From Planctomicrobium piriforme (GTDB lineage: Bacteria > Planctomycetota > Planctomycetia > Planctomycetales > Planctomycetaceae): a stretch of DNA of 64,000 nt. The stretch is taken from assembly GCF_900113665.1 (NCBI RefSeq), contig NZ_FOQD01000011.1:124001-188000 (forward strand), given 5' to 3'. A program made the translations under genes and the position numbers. Of the stretch, positions 38,200 to 45,585 are shown piece by piece. The stretch's first letter is position 1, and each line of letters begins with the position of its first letter. The notes beneath the pieces were generated by a model. That model was not told the DNA's origin and did not search any database. It saw nothing but the letters and a program-made list of their open reading frames with translations.

Positions 38200-38456
38200 T
38201 ACTTCGGCACGTCGGCGAGCTTGGGCTCGAGATAGTTGACGGTGCTGTTCATCGTGATCAGGTGCTCGTATTCCGACTCGGGAATCTGCACGCGGTACTG
38301 CTTGCGCAGTTCCATCACGATGTCCAGGAAGTCCATGCTGTCGAGTTCCATCTGTTCGCGGAACGCGATGCTGTCGTCCAGGTTGGAAAGGTCTTCGTCC
38401 GGAGCAATCCGTTCCAGGATGTCGATGATGACTTCGCGAATCTCAGGCCGCGTCAT
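38199..38456 (-). CDS. Acyl carrier protein
   Basis: The 85-residue protein starts MTRPEIREVIIDILERIAPD and has the phosphopantetheine site QMELDSMDFLDIVMEL with Ser at residue 40. The acidic four-helix pattern is normal. It lies just downstream of a ketoacyl synthase gene on the same strand (136 bases apart), so the two probably form a pair for a specialised acyl product rather than general fatty acid synthesis. That role is an inference. Confidence 0.93.
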   Translation of the reverse strand: MTRPEIREVIIDILERIAPDEDLSNLDDSIAFREQMELDSMDFLDIVMELRKQYRVQIPESEYEHLITMNSTVNYLEPKLADVPK

Positions 38457-38592
38457 TCCGTTGCTTCCTCACCCATGCTGGGCTCCCGGAGTGTTGACCG
38501 GGGGCCATTGTTTTGTCGCTTGCCGCGTTTTCGCCCATCATCATAGTCGCGCCGCCGGACAGAGCCAGCGAGACGCGTTCCAGACCAGTCCG

Positions 38593-39855
38593 TCAGGCGT
38601 AAAGACCGCCCAACGCTGCCGGAAACTTCTTCACGATCAGCACGGAATTGATTCCGAGCATTCCGAACGAGTTGTTCAGAATGTATTCAACCTTTTCCAT
38701 GTCCCGCGGGCGATTGGCGACGACTTGTCGCAGTTCGCAGCGGGGATCCTGTTGATCGAGGTTGATTGTAGCGTGGGCAATCTTGTCCGCAAATGAGGGG
38801 ATATTGCCGAGCAGTTCGAGGGCTCCGGCCGCTCCCATGGCATGGCCGATAAAGCTTTTGGTGTTGTTGATCGCCAGCGAAGGACGGTCGCCGAACACCT
38901 CCCGCAGCGCCTTGGATTCTTCGATATCCCCCTGCTCGGTTGCCGTGGCATGGCTGGAGACGATGTCGATCTGGTCGGCTCGCAATCCGGCCCGATCCAG
39001 TGCCAGGCGTACGCATTCGGCTTGTCGGGTCGATGACGGCAGCACGAAGTCGAGGGCATCCGAATTCATCGCGTGACCCACAATTTCGCCATAGATCTTC
39101 GCGCCGCGGGCAAGTGCATCCGGCAGGCGTTCGAGCGTGCAGATCCCGCCCCCTTCCGAGACGATGATGCCGTTGCGGTTCACGTCGAAAGGGCGGCAGG
39201 CCTTGGCCGGATCTTCGTGCCAGGCGAGAGCCCCCTGGCTGGCGAAACTGGCAAAAATGCCGAATGTGTGTACGCTTTCCGAGATGCCCCCGGCGATCGC
39301 CATGTCGACTTCGCCCAGCCGCAGCATCTGCAGGCCGTAAATGAAGCCGGCATTGCCTGCGGCGCACGCAGCGCCGACCGTCAGATGCGGACCGGTCACG
39401 CCCAGGTTGAGCGTCACTTCGCCGGCCGGATTGTTGGCGACGGTACGGGGATTGTGGTGGTGCGACCAGACCTTGGTGTCGTAGTCGAACTGCGAGATCT
39501 CATAGATCTCGTTTTCGGTCTCAACGTTGCCGTGTTCCGTGATTCCTAAGTAGACGCCGACGCGGTCTTTACGGACATTCGGCCAGTCGAGACCGGCGTC
39601 ATGGATGGCTTCGTTCGCACAATAGATCGACACCGAGCCTGCCCGGGTGCCGCGGCGGCGTTCCTTCTTCTTCTGGTAGCGAAACTCGTCGAAGTTGCAG
39701 ACCCCCGCCAGGACCGGCTGCTTGATATAGCGGGTCTGAAACGGAACGACGCCCGACTTGCCGGCCAGAATCGCGGCGCGGAAGTCGTTGAGGTTGTCGC
39801 CGTTAGGCGCAGCGAGTCCGACGCCGGTAATGACAATCCGGTTCTTGTCTTGCAA
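38593..39855 (-). CDS. Beta-ketoacyl-ACP synthase (FabF-like)
   Basis: The 420-residue protein has the thiolase fold with active-site Cys164 in GAACAAGNAG, His302 in SSHATATEQGD, Lys333 and His338 in NTKSFIGHAMGAAG, so all catalytic residues are present. The first histidine motif is SSHATAT rather than the usual NTHGTST, and the loop GITEHGNVETENEIYEI differs from FabF, so this is a divergent lineage. The start is a TTG at 39855 without a clear ribosome site, so the true start is uncertain. It pairs with the ACP gene downstream. Confidence 0.9.
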   Translation of the reverse strand: MQDKNRIVITGVGLAAPNGDNLNDFRAAILAGKSGVVPFQTRYIKQPVLAGVCNFDEFRYQKKKERRRGTRAGSVSIYCANEAIHDAGLDWPNVRKDRVGVYLGITEHGNVETENEIYEISQFDYDTKVWSHHHNPRTVANNPAGEVTLNLGVTGPHLTVGAACAAGNAGFIYGLQMLRLGEVDMAIAGGISESVHTFGIFASFASQGALAWHEDPAKACRPFDVNRNGIIVSEGGGICTLERLPDALARGAKIYGEIVGHAMNSDALDFVLPSSTRQAECVRLALDRAGLRADQIDIVSSHATATEQGDIEESKALREVFGDRPSLAINNTKSFIGHAMGAAGALELLGNIPSFADKIAHATINLDQQDPRCELRQVVANRPRDMEKVEYILNNSFGMLGINSVLIVKKFPAALGGLYA

Positions 39856-40236
39856 TGAGGAGGATTGAGTGTCCAGTGTCGCGAGTCCAGTGAGAAGAAC
39901 GGTTGGAGGTTTGAAGAAGAACGAAACAGCCCGACGCGTCTGCGAGGAAATTCCTCAGAAAAATCCCCCTTCGCCGTGCGCAAAGACGCGTTCAGGGAGA
40001 GTAGACGGTCGCCGCCCGGGAGTCCAGAGAGTGGGGGAAGAGTCGAGAGTCCAGTGTCGAGTGTCCAGAGCCGGAAATGCGGGAATGGAAATCCTCGCAT
40101 GACTTCACTTGAATTTGCTGATCGCTGAAAGCTGACCGCTGAATGCTTTCGCCTGCTTTCGCAATTGACGAGGGGGGTCTACAATCGACGGTGTAACTTC
40201 ACCGGAATTGTCCGGTGCGATTCAAAGGAGCGGTGT
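39856..40236. repeat. Repeat-rich divergent promoter region
   Basis: This 381-base gap between divergent genes holds GTCCAGTGTCGCGAGTCCAG (39871-39890), GAGTCGAGAGTCCAGTGTCG (40039-40058) and CTGATCGCTGAAAGCTGACC (40118-40137) repeats. A -10-like TACAAT is at 40180-40185 on the plus strand. A perfect inverted repeat CACCGGA/TCCGGTG (40200-40206 and 40211-40217) lies in the leader just before the AAAGGAG site of the SufT-like gene. Confidence 0.6.
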
Positions 40237-40539
<303 letters not shown>

Positions 40540-40659
40540 GGCCGCGAGCGGATCGAGGTCAGTTTTTGAAGGATTCTTAGGACTACGGTCAGAGCATGGC
40601 GTTGGCACGTTCTTCAAACGGGGCGCCCTCTGGTCCGTCTGGCACAGGATGGTTCACTC

Positions 40660-41340
40660 ATGAAGATGCTCAACATTGCGTGTCTGGCAATTCTCTGTAC
40701 GGCGTCGGCCTGCGTGGCCGATGCACCGGGTCAGGGAACCCAGAATGAACCGGCCATTCCCGTGACACAGGAAGTGGCTTTTCAACCGGCAGCAGGAACA
40801 GCGGAGAAGATGGACGTGTACAAAGTGAAGTTTGAAACCTCGAAGGGGGACTTCGTCGTGGAAGTCCATCCGGAATGGGCGCCGCTCGGAGCAGAGCAGT
40901 TCAAGAAGGCCGTTGAAGCTGGCGTTTACAACGATGCCCGCTTCTTCCGCGTCGTCGATGGTTTCATGGTGCAGTTCGGCATCCCGGGCGACCCGGCCAT
41001 GGCTAAAGAATGGCGTGAAAAGAAGGTCAAGGACGATCCGAAAGGTCAGTCGAACCAGCGCGGCATGATGACCTTCGCGATGGCCGGCCCGAATACCCGG
41101 ACCAGCCAGGTGTTCATCAACTTCGGCGATAACGCGTTCCTCGACAACCAGGGCTTCCCGCCGTTCGCGAAAGTCGTCGAAGGCATGGACGTGGTGGATT
41201 CGCTGTACAAGGAATACGGCGAAGGCGCTCCCCGCGGCCGCGGCCCAGATCAGGGCCGCATTCAAATGGAAGGGAATGCTTACCTGACGAAAAGCTTCCC
41301 GAAGATGGACTACATCAAGACGGCGACCGTTGTGAAGTAA
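40660..41340 (+). CDS. Exported cyclophilin-type peptidyl-prolyl isomerase
   Basis: The 226-residue protein has a Sec signal or lipoprotein-like N-terminus (MKMLNIACLAILCTASACVA). The cyclophilin domain starts near residue 55: FETSKGDFVVEVHPEWAPLG, ARFFRVVDGFMVQFGIPGDP (with the catalytic FR-VxxGFMxQ pattern), GMMTFAMAGPNTRTSQVFIN and FAKVVEGMDVVDSLY. It would catalyse proline isomerisation in the periplasm. A Cys in the signal region (CVA) could be lipidated, but the lipobox is not clear. Confidence 0.93.
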   Translation: MKMLNIACLAILCTASACVADAPGQGTQNEPAIPVTQEVAFQPAAGTAEKMDVYKVKFETSKGDFVVEVHPEWAPLGAEQFKKAVEAGVYNDARFFRVVDGFMVQFGIPGDPAMAKEWREKKVKDDPKGQSNQRGMMTFAMAGPNTRTSQVFINFGDNAFLDNQGFPPFAKVVEGMDVVDSLYKEYGEGAPRGRGPDQGRIQMEGNAYLTKSFPKMDYIKTATVVK

Positions 41341-41517
41341 GCGGGCCGTTCAATGGATAGGGCCGCGGATGGAGAACTGATCGAGTCTGTTCTGCATCCG
41401 TGGCCGTTTTTTTTTGTCATTTGTCATTGGGCCGTTGATAGAGACCGTCAGCTTTCAGTTGCCGCAAATCTGAAATTTCCTGACCCCTCGCCCCTAACCC
41501 CTTTCCCCTCCCTTCTC
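41341..41517. repeat. Repeat-containing spacer before lutB
   Basis: It holds a TTTTTTTTGTCATTTGTCAT unit (41406-41432) and a CCTGACCCCTCGCCCCTAAC run (41479-41510), both copies of families seen elsewhere. Confidence 0.6.
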
Positions 41518-42903
41518 ATGTCCGTCGTCGCTTCACACGCTGAAAAAGCCGCGAAATTCATTGCGATTCCTGGGCGTGCGCATTGGCACGATCAGTCGCT
41601 CTGGTTCATTCGGTCCAAGCGAGACAAGGCCGCTTCGACGCTGCCGGAATGGGAAGAACTGCGGGCACGCGCCTCGCAGATCAAACTCTACACCATGTCG
41701 CATCTGGCCGAACTGCTCGAGCAGTTCGAGTCCAATGCCAAACGGCTCGGGGCCAAGGTTCATTGGGCCCGCGATGCCGAAGAACACAACCGCATCGTGC
41801 TCGACATTCTGCGGCAGCATCACGTCAGCCGGCTCGTCAAAAGCAAGTCGATGCTGACGGAAGAATGCCATCTGAATCCTTTTCTCGAATCGCACGGGAT
41901 TCAGGTGGTCGACACCGACCTGGGCGAGTGGATCGTTCAATTGCGGAACGAGCCCCCCAGCCACATCGTGATGCCCGCCATTCACACCAAGCGTGAGGAA
42001 ATCGGGGAACTTTTTCACGAGAAGATCGGCACGGAAAAAGGGGCGACGGATCCCCAATATCTCACCGAAGCAGCACGGCAGGAGCTGCGACAGCGCTTCC
42101 TCGCGGCGGATGCCGGCCTGACCGGGGTCAACTTCGCCATCGCTGAAACTGGCGGGTTTGTGGTCTGCACCAACGAAGGGAATGCCGACCTCGGCACGTC
42201 GCTCCCCAAGCTGCATATCGCTTCAATGGGCATCGAAAAACTGATTCCCCGAGCCGCCGATCTCGGGGTCTTTTTGCGGCTGCTGGCACGCTCCGCCACA
42301 GGTCAGCCGATCACGACCTACTCGTCGCATTTTCATGGGCCGAAAGACGCCGATTCCGAGTTACACATTGTTCTCGTCGACAACGGCCGTAGCGAACTGC
42401 TCGGCAATCCGGATTTCCGTCGTTCGCTCAACTGCATTCGTTGCGGGGCGTGCATGAACACCTGCCCGGTGTATCGCCGCAGTGGGGGACATAGTTACAG
42501 CGCCACGGTGCCCGGGCCGATCGGCTCGATTCTTGGTCCCGCACACGACATCGAGAAGTACGAATCGCTCCCCTACGCCTGTTCTTTGTGCGGCTCGTGT
42601 ACTGACGTTTGCCCGGTGAAGATCAACCTGCACGAACAGCTCTACACGTTTCGCCAACGGGTCGCCGATCGCGATCTCTTGCCCGCTTCGAAGCGGATCG
42701 GGATGACGGTCGGCGGTTTTGTGCTGGGGCGCGCTGGCCTTTATCAGTTCGCCGGGAAGATGGGGCGGTTTGCGCTCCGCTGGCTGCCCAGGTGGGCGGT
42801 GTACAATCCGTTGAATGGATGGGGACGGCAGCGCGAACTTCCCGTTCCTCCGCAAGAGAGTTTTCGCCAGCAGTACCGTCGCCGCCAAGGCAATTCGAAG
42901 TAG
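41518..42903 (+). CDS. LutB-like iron-sulfur lactate utilisation protein
   Basis: The 461-residue protein (ATG 41518) has an N-terminal LUD domain (SLWFIRSKRDKAASTLPEWE; GVNFAIAETGGFVVCTNEGN) and then a ferredoxin-like domain with two 4Fe-4S motifs, CIRCGACMNTCP at about 306 and CSLCGSCTDVCP at about 355. LutABC oxidises L-lactate to pyruvate. lutC-like is at 21309-21896, and lutA is not in the window, so the pathway genes appear to be scattered. The C-terminal basic region (RRWLPRWAVYN) is unconserved. Confidence 0.92.
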   Translation: MSVVASHAEKAAKFIAIPGRAHWHDQSLWFIRSKRDKAASTLPEWEELRARASQIKLYTMSHLAELLEQFESNAKRLGAKVHWARDAEEHNRIVLDILRQHHVSRLVKSKSMLTEECHLNPFLESHGIQVVDTDLGEWIVQLRNEPPSHIVMPAIHTKREEIGELFHEKIGTEKGATDPQYLTEAARQELRQRFLAADAGLTGVNFAIAETGGFVVCTNEGNADLGTSLPKLHIASMGIEKLIPRAADLGVFLRLLARSATGQPITTYSSHFHGPKDADSELHIVLVDNGRSELLGNPDFRRSLNCIRCGACMNTCPVYRRSGGHSYSATVPGPIGSILGPAHDIEKYESLPYACSLCGSCTDVCPVKINLHEQLYTFRQRVADRDLLPASKRIGMTVGGFVLGRAGLYQFAGKMGRFALRWLPRWAVYNPLNGWGRQRELPVPPQESFRQQYRRRQGNSK

Positions 42904-43362
42904 GCTCCCACAACATTTAGTGGGCGATTCCGATTGACCTGGCGATTTGCACACAAAATGAACCAATTTCTTTACAGGTCGTAATCCCTGAGCTAAAGTC
43001 GGCCAACCCCGCCGGTCAGCTCAGCAAGAATGCGAAGCAGGTCGGCGGACACGGCTGGGAAGGGTTCTTGTCGGACCCTTCTGTCGCAGCAAGGACTGAT
43101 GGAAAAGTCCACGCAGTTGGGAATGGAATCCGATGCAATTGCATCTCTTTAATGTCGGCGTTTTTCTCCCCCGGCGCCGCATTTCCGGTCAGCAGCTCTC
43201 CCTCCTCTCGCTGACGGTTCTTCGCACATTCCTCTTCACGCTTCGCAACTGCTCTCTTTTCCAGTCGCTCCTGTGCTCCGTCATCCGCTCCAGCGGAACG
43301 GCCTGTGTTGTCTCTCCGGTCTCCGATACGACCAATTGAACAGTTCGCACAAGGACGCATGC
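42904..43362. promoter_or_regulatory. Long non-coding leader of the amidotransferase-like gene
   Basis: This 459-base gap has no credible gene. A predicted promoter has TTTACA at 42971-42976 and TAAAGT at 42994-42999 with a 17-base spacer, which would give a leader of about 355 bases. It contains the palindrome GATGCAATTGCATC (43132-43145). No known riboswitch was recognised. Confidence 0.4.
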
Positions 43363-44139
43363 ATGAACTTCAAACCCGTCATCGCCATCAACTCTGATTT
43401 CCGTCCCGCTAAAGGAGACAGCTTCGCGTTTTCCTGGATTCACAACGGCTACTACGACTCGGTGTCGGCCAGCGGCGGCATCCCCCTGGTGCTCTCGCCC
43501 CTCGCGGAAGACGACGACCTGCGTCGCGTCCTGGAAAAAGTTGATGGTCTGGTGCTGACGGGTTGCAAGCTGGACCTCGACCCAGTCCGGCTCGGTTTCG
43601 ACAAGCACCCGATCACCCGTCCGATGCCGCAGCGCCGCGAAGACTTCGATCGTCGTCTTGCCAAGCTCGCCTATGAAATGAAGATCCCGACCCTGGCTGT
43701 CGGCTCAGGCATGCAGACGCTGAACGTGATCTGCGGCGGCACCCTGTTCCAGCATGTGGCTGAAGACGTCCTCAAGTCGCTCTGCCATCGCGACCCTGTC
43801 GAGAACTGCCTGCGTCACGTCATCGAAATCGTGCCAGGCACTCGAATGGACAACATCTACGGCCCCGGTGAAATCCGCGTGAACAGCGACCACCACATGG
43901 CGGTCGACCAGCTCGCCCCCATGTTCCGCGCCAGCGCCACCGCGATGGACGGCGTCATCGAAGCCTACGAATCGGCCGTCGAAAACTGGTGGGTGCTGGG
44001 CGTTCAGTTCCACCCCGAAAACGAATCGGCCTCGGCTCTCGACATGCAGGTGTTCGAGTCCTTCATCGAAGGGGTCAAAGAACAACAGCAGGACGAAGTC
44101 GAAGTCCTCAAATTCGAAACCCGTCGCCGCGCCGCCTAG
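43363..44139 (+). CDS. Class I glutamine amidotransferase-like (peptidase C26) protein lacking the nucleophile
   Basis: The 258-residue product starts MNFKPVIAINSDFRPAKGDS (ATG 43363) after AAGGA. It matches the gamma-Glu-GABA hydrolase fold: PLVLSPLAEDDDLRRVLEKV, DGLVLTGCKLDLDP, GGTLFQHVAEDV, and the catalytic HxE region GVQFHPENES. The nucleophile elbow, normally GICRGxQ, reads LAVGSGMQTL here, so the catalytic cysteine is glycine (residue 114). The hydrolase is therefore probably inactive or a binding/regulatory protein. A terminator follows the gene. Confidence 0.88.
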   Translation: MNFKPVIAINSDFRPAKGDSFAFSWIHNGYYDSVSASGGIPLVLSPLAEDDDLRRVLEKVDGLVLTGCKLDLDPVRLGFDKHPITRPMPQRREDFDRRLAKLAYEMKIPTLAVGSGMQTLNVICGGTLFQHVAEDVLKSLCHRDPVENCLRHVIEIVPGTRMDNIYGPGEIRVNSDHHMAVDQLAPMFRASATAMDGVIEAYESAVENWWVLGVQFHPENESASALDMQVFESFIEGVKEQQQDEVEVLKFETRRRAA

Positions 44140-44164
44140 AGCAGCTTGCTCTACCGGGTGCAGG
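44137..44164 (+). repeat. Post-stop hairpin repeat TAGAGCAGCTTGCTCTACC
   Basis: It starts at the TAG stop of the amidotransferase-like gene and is the second copy of the element at 24365-24389. The stem TAGAGCA/TGCTCTA is perfect. Confidence 0.75.
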
Positions 44165-44246
44165 CGAATGTGGGCGGCTCGATAAAGGAGCATCGCAATT
44201 ATCGCCTGCGGGGAAGTCGCTACGAAAAGTAAAATTGCCGGACGGA

Positions 44247-44282
44247 AAAAGGCCGCTCGAACCGATGTTCGAGCGGCCTTTT
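44247..44282 (+). terminator. Bidirectional rho-independent terminator
   Basis: A 13-base stem AAGGCCGCTCGAA (44249-44261) with TTCGAGCGGCCTT (44268-44280) is followed by TT and preceded by AAAAA, so it could act on both strands: for the amidotransferase-like gene (plus) and the small membrane gene ending at 44370 (minus). Confidence 0.88.
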
Positions 44283-44369
44283 CGTTGTCATGACAGAGCA
44301 CGAAGCGTCAGCGAGTGTTGCTTCTTCAGCGACGAGATCAGGAGTTGGTGCGCACCGTGTCGGTGATTT

Positions 44370-44600
44370 TCAGCCAATTGACACAAAATGCGCTATGTAC
44401 CACAAAATCAATTTGCCAAAGTCGGGCCAGATGGTCGCCAGCAGATACAACGGAAAAATGTAAGCTTTCGCGAACAAGCTCAGTTCCTTCTCATTTGGTC
44501 CAATAAACCATGCGAGCGGGCCAAGGCTGAGAAAGTACGCCACGATCAAGCAGAGCGAGATGGCGAGTCGACGAAGCCAAAGTCGTATTCGTGAATTCAT
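44370..44600 (-). CDS. Small two-helix membrane protein
   Basis: The 76-residue product starts MNSRIRLWLRRLAISLCLIV (ATG 44600) with AAGG upstream. A basic N-terminus is followed by a helix at about 12-32 (AISLCLIVAYFLSLGPLAWF) and a second at about 45-70 (AYIFPLYLLATIWPDFGKLI). It is flanked by terminators on both sides, consistent with an independent small gene. No function is recognised. Confidence 0.6.
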   Translation of the reverse strand: MNSRIRLWLRRLAISLCLIVAYFLSLGPLAWFIGPNEKELSLFAKAYIFPLYLLATIWPDFGKLILWYIAHFVSIG

Positions 44601-44730
44601 GCGGAAATCGCCTTTATGGGCACGGCGGTGGCTGAAGTCGATCAGCAACGATCAAGGTGGCTTTTTTACAAACACACCAGCTGATCGCCGCCAGCCTTTT
44701 TCATGTCTGTCGTAGCTGATGTGTAAAACG

Positions 44731-44768
44731 CCGCGCCTGGAATTCGTTCCATCCGCGGCTTTTTTGTT
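44731..44768 (-). terminator. Terminator hairpin after pspA
   Basis: The stem GCCGCG...CGCGGC with an inner TGGAA-TTCG-TTCCA stem is flanked by TTTTTT on the plus strand and GTTTTAC on the minus strand. It lies 34 bases past the minus-strand stop of pspA at 44802. Confidence 0.7.
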
Positions 44769-44801
44769 GTCATTCTGAAAGTCAGTCGGCACGTGATCTC
44801 G

Positions 44802-45485
44802 TCAGCTTCCTGACGGAGCGAGTCGCTGTTTCATGGCCTCAAGTTCCTCCTCGAGCTTCGCGCGTTGTTCCTCTTTCGAAAACTTCGCGGCCAGCGCGGC
44901 GGCGTCAGGGTCGCGGCCTTCGAGTCGGTCGTAGGCGTCGCTCATCGCCTCTTCGCGTTCCACTCTGCGTTCCAGCCGGCTGAATTCTGCGAAGGCCGAT
45001 TTGCCGTTCGCATGGTCGAGGGCGCAATTGATCTTTCTGGTGGAATCAGCCTGAGCGAGCCGCGCGACCAGTAACGTCCGTTTGTGGCGGGCCTGACGAA
45101 TTTTGTCTTCGAGATCGCGATACGACGACTGCAGTTTTTCAGTCTGGGTCTTTTGCGAAGCGTAAGACTTTTCCAGCGTCGCGAGTCGTTCTTCCGCACG
45201 CAACTTCTGTTCAATCGCCTGACGGGTGGAGCTCTCATCACCGCGACGTAAGGCCGTCTCAGCGCGGGCTGCCCACTGCTCAACTTCAGTTCTGGTGCGT
45301 TCGACCTCCTTGCCGATCTGGATTTCATCGGCGAGCGCCGCGGCGACGGAATGTCGCACTGTCTCGAGTTCTTCTTCCATATCGCACACCAGTTGATGCA
45401 GCATCCGTTCCGGGTCTTCGATCTTCTCGCGAATCGCGGTGAAGCTGGAACGCATGACGAATGAGAAACTTTCAATCCAGGACAT
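44802..45485 (-). CDS. pspA: PspA/IM30-family membrane-remodelling protein
   Basis: The 227-residue protein starts MSWIESFSFVMRSSFTAIRE (ATG 45485) after TGGAG. It is almost all coiled coil, with the family regions IEDPERMLHQLVCDMEEELE at about 22-41 and AARAETALRRGDESSTRQAI at about 72-91. PspA-type proteins bind stressed membranes and assemble into ESCRT-III-like rods. The gene is followed on the plus-coordinate side by a terminator and preceded, 101 bases away, by the gene for a giant membrane protein on the same strand, so both are likely co-transcribed. Confidence 0.9.
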   Translation of the reverse strand: MSWIESFSFVMRSSFTAIREKIEDPERMLHQLVCDMEEELETVRHSVAAALADEIQIGKEVERTRTEVEQWAARAETALRRGDESSTRQAIEQKLRAEERLATLEKSYASQKTQTEKLQSSYRDLEDKIRQARHKRTLLVARLAQADSTRKINCALDHANGKSAFAEFSRLERRVEREEAMSDAYDRLEGRDPDAAALAAKFSKEEQRAKLEEELEAMKQRLAPSGS

Positions 45486-45585
45486 GGGGAACTCCAGTAG
45501 AGAATAGGGGACAGGGGTTAGGGGACAGGAAATTGCTGATGGCTGACTGCTGATAGCTGGCAGCCGATAGCCGATAGCTGACCGC
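45486..45585. repeat. Repeat spacer between the giant membrane gene and pspA
   Basis: It holds GGGGACAGGGGTTAGGGGAC (45507-45526), then GCTGATGGCTGACTGCTGAT and related CTGATAGCTG units up to 45590. These are two of the dispersed families. Confidence 0.7.
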
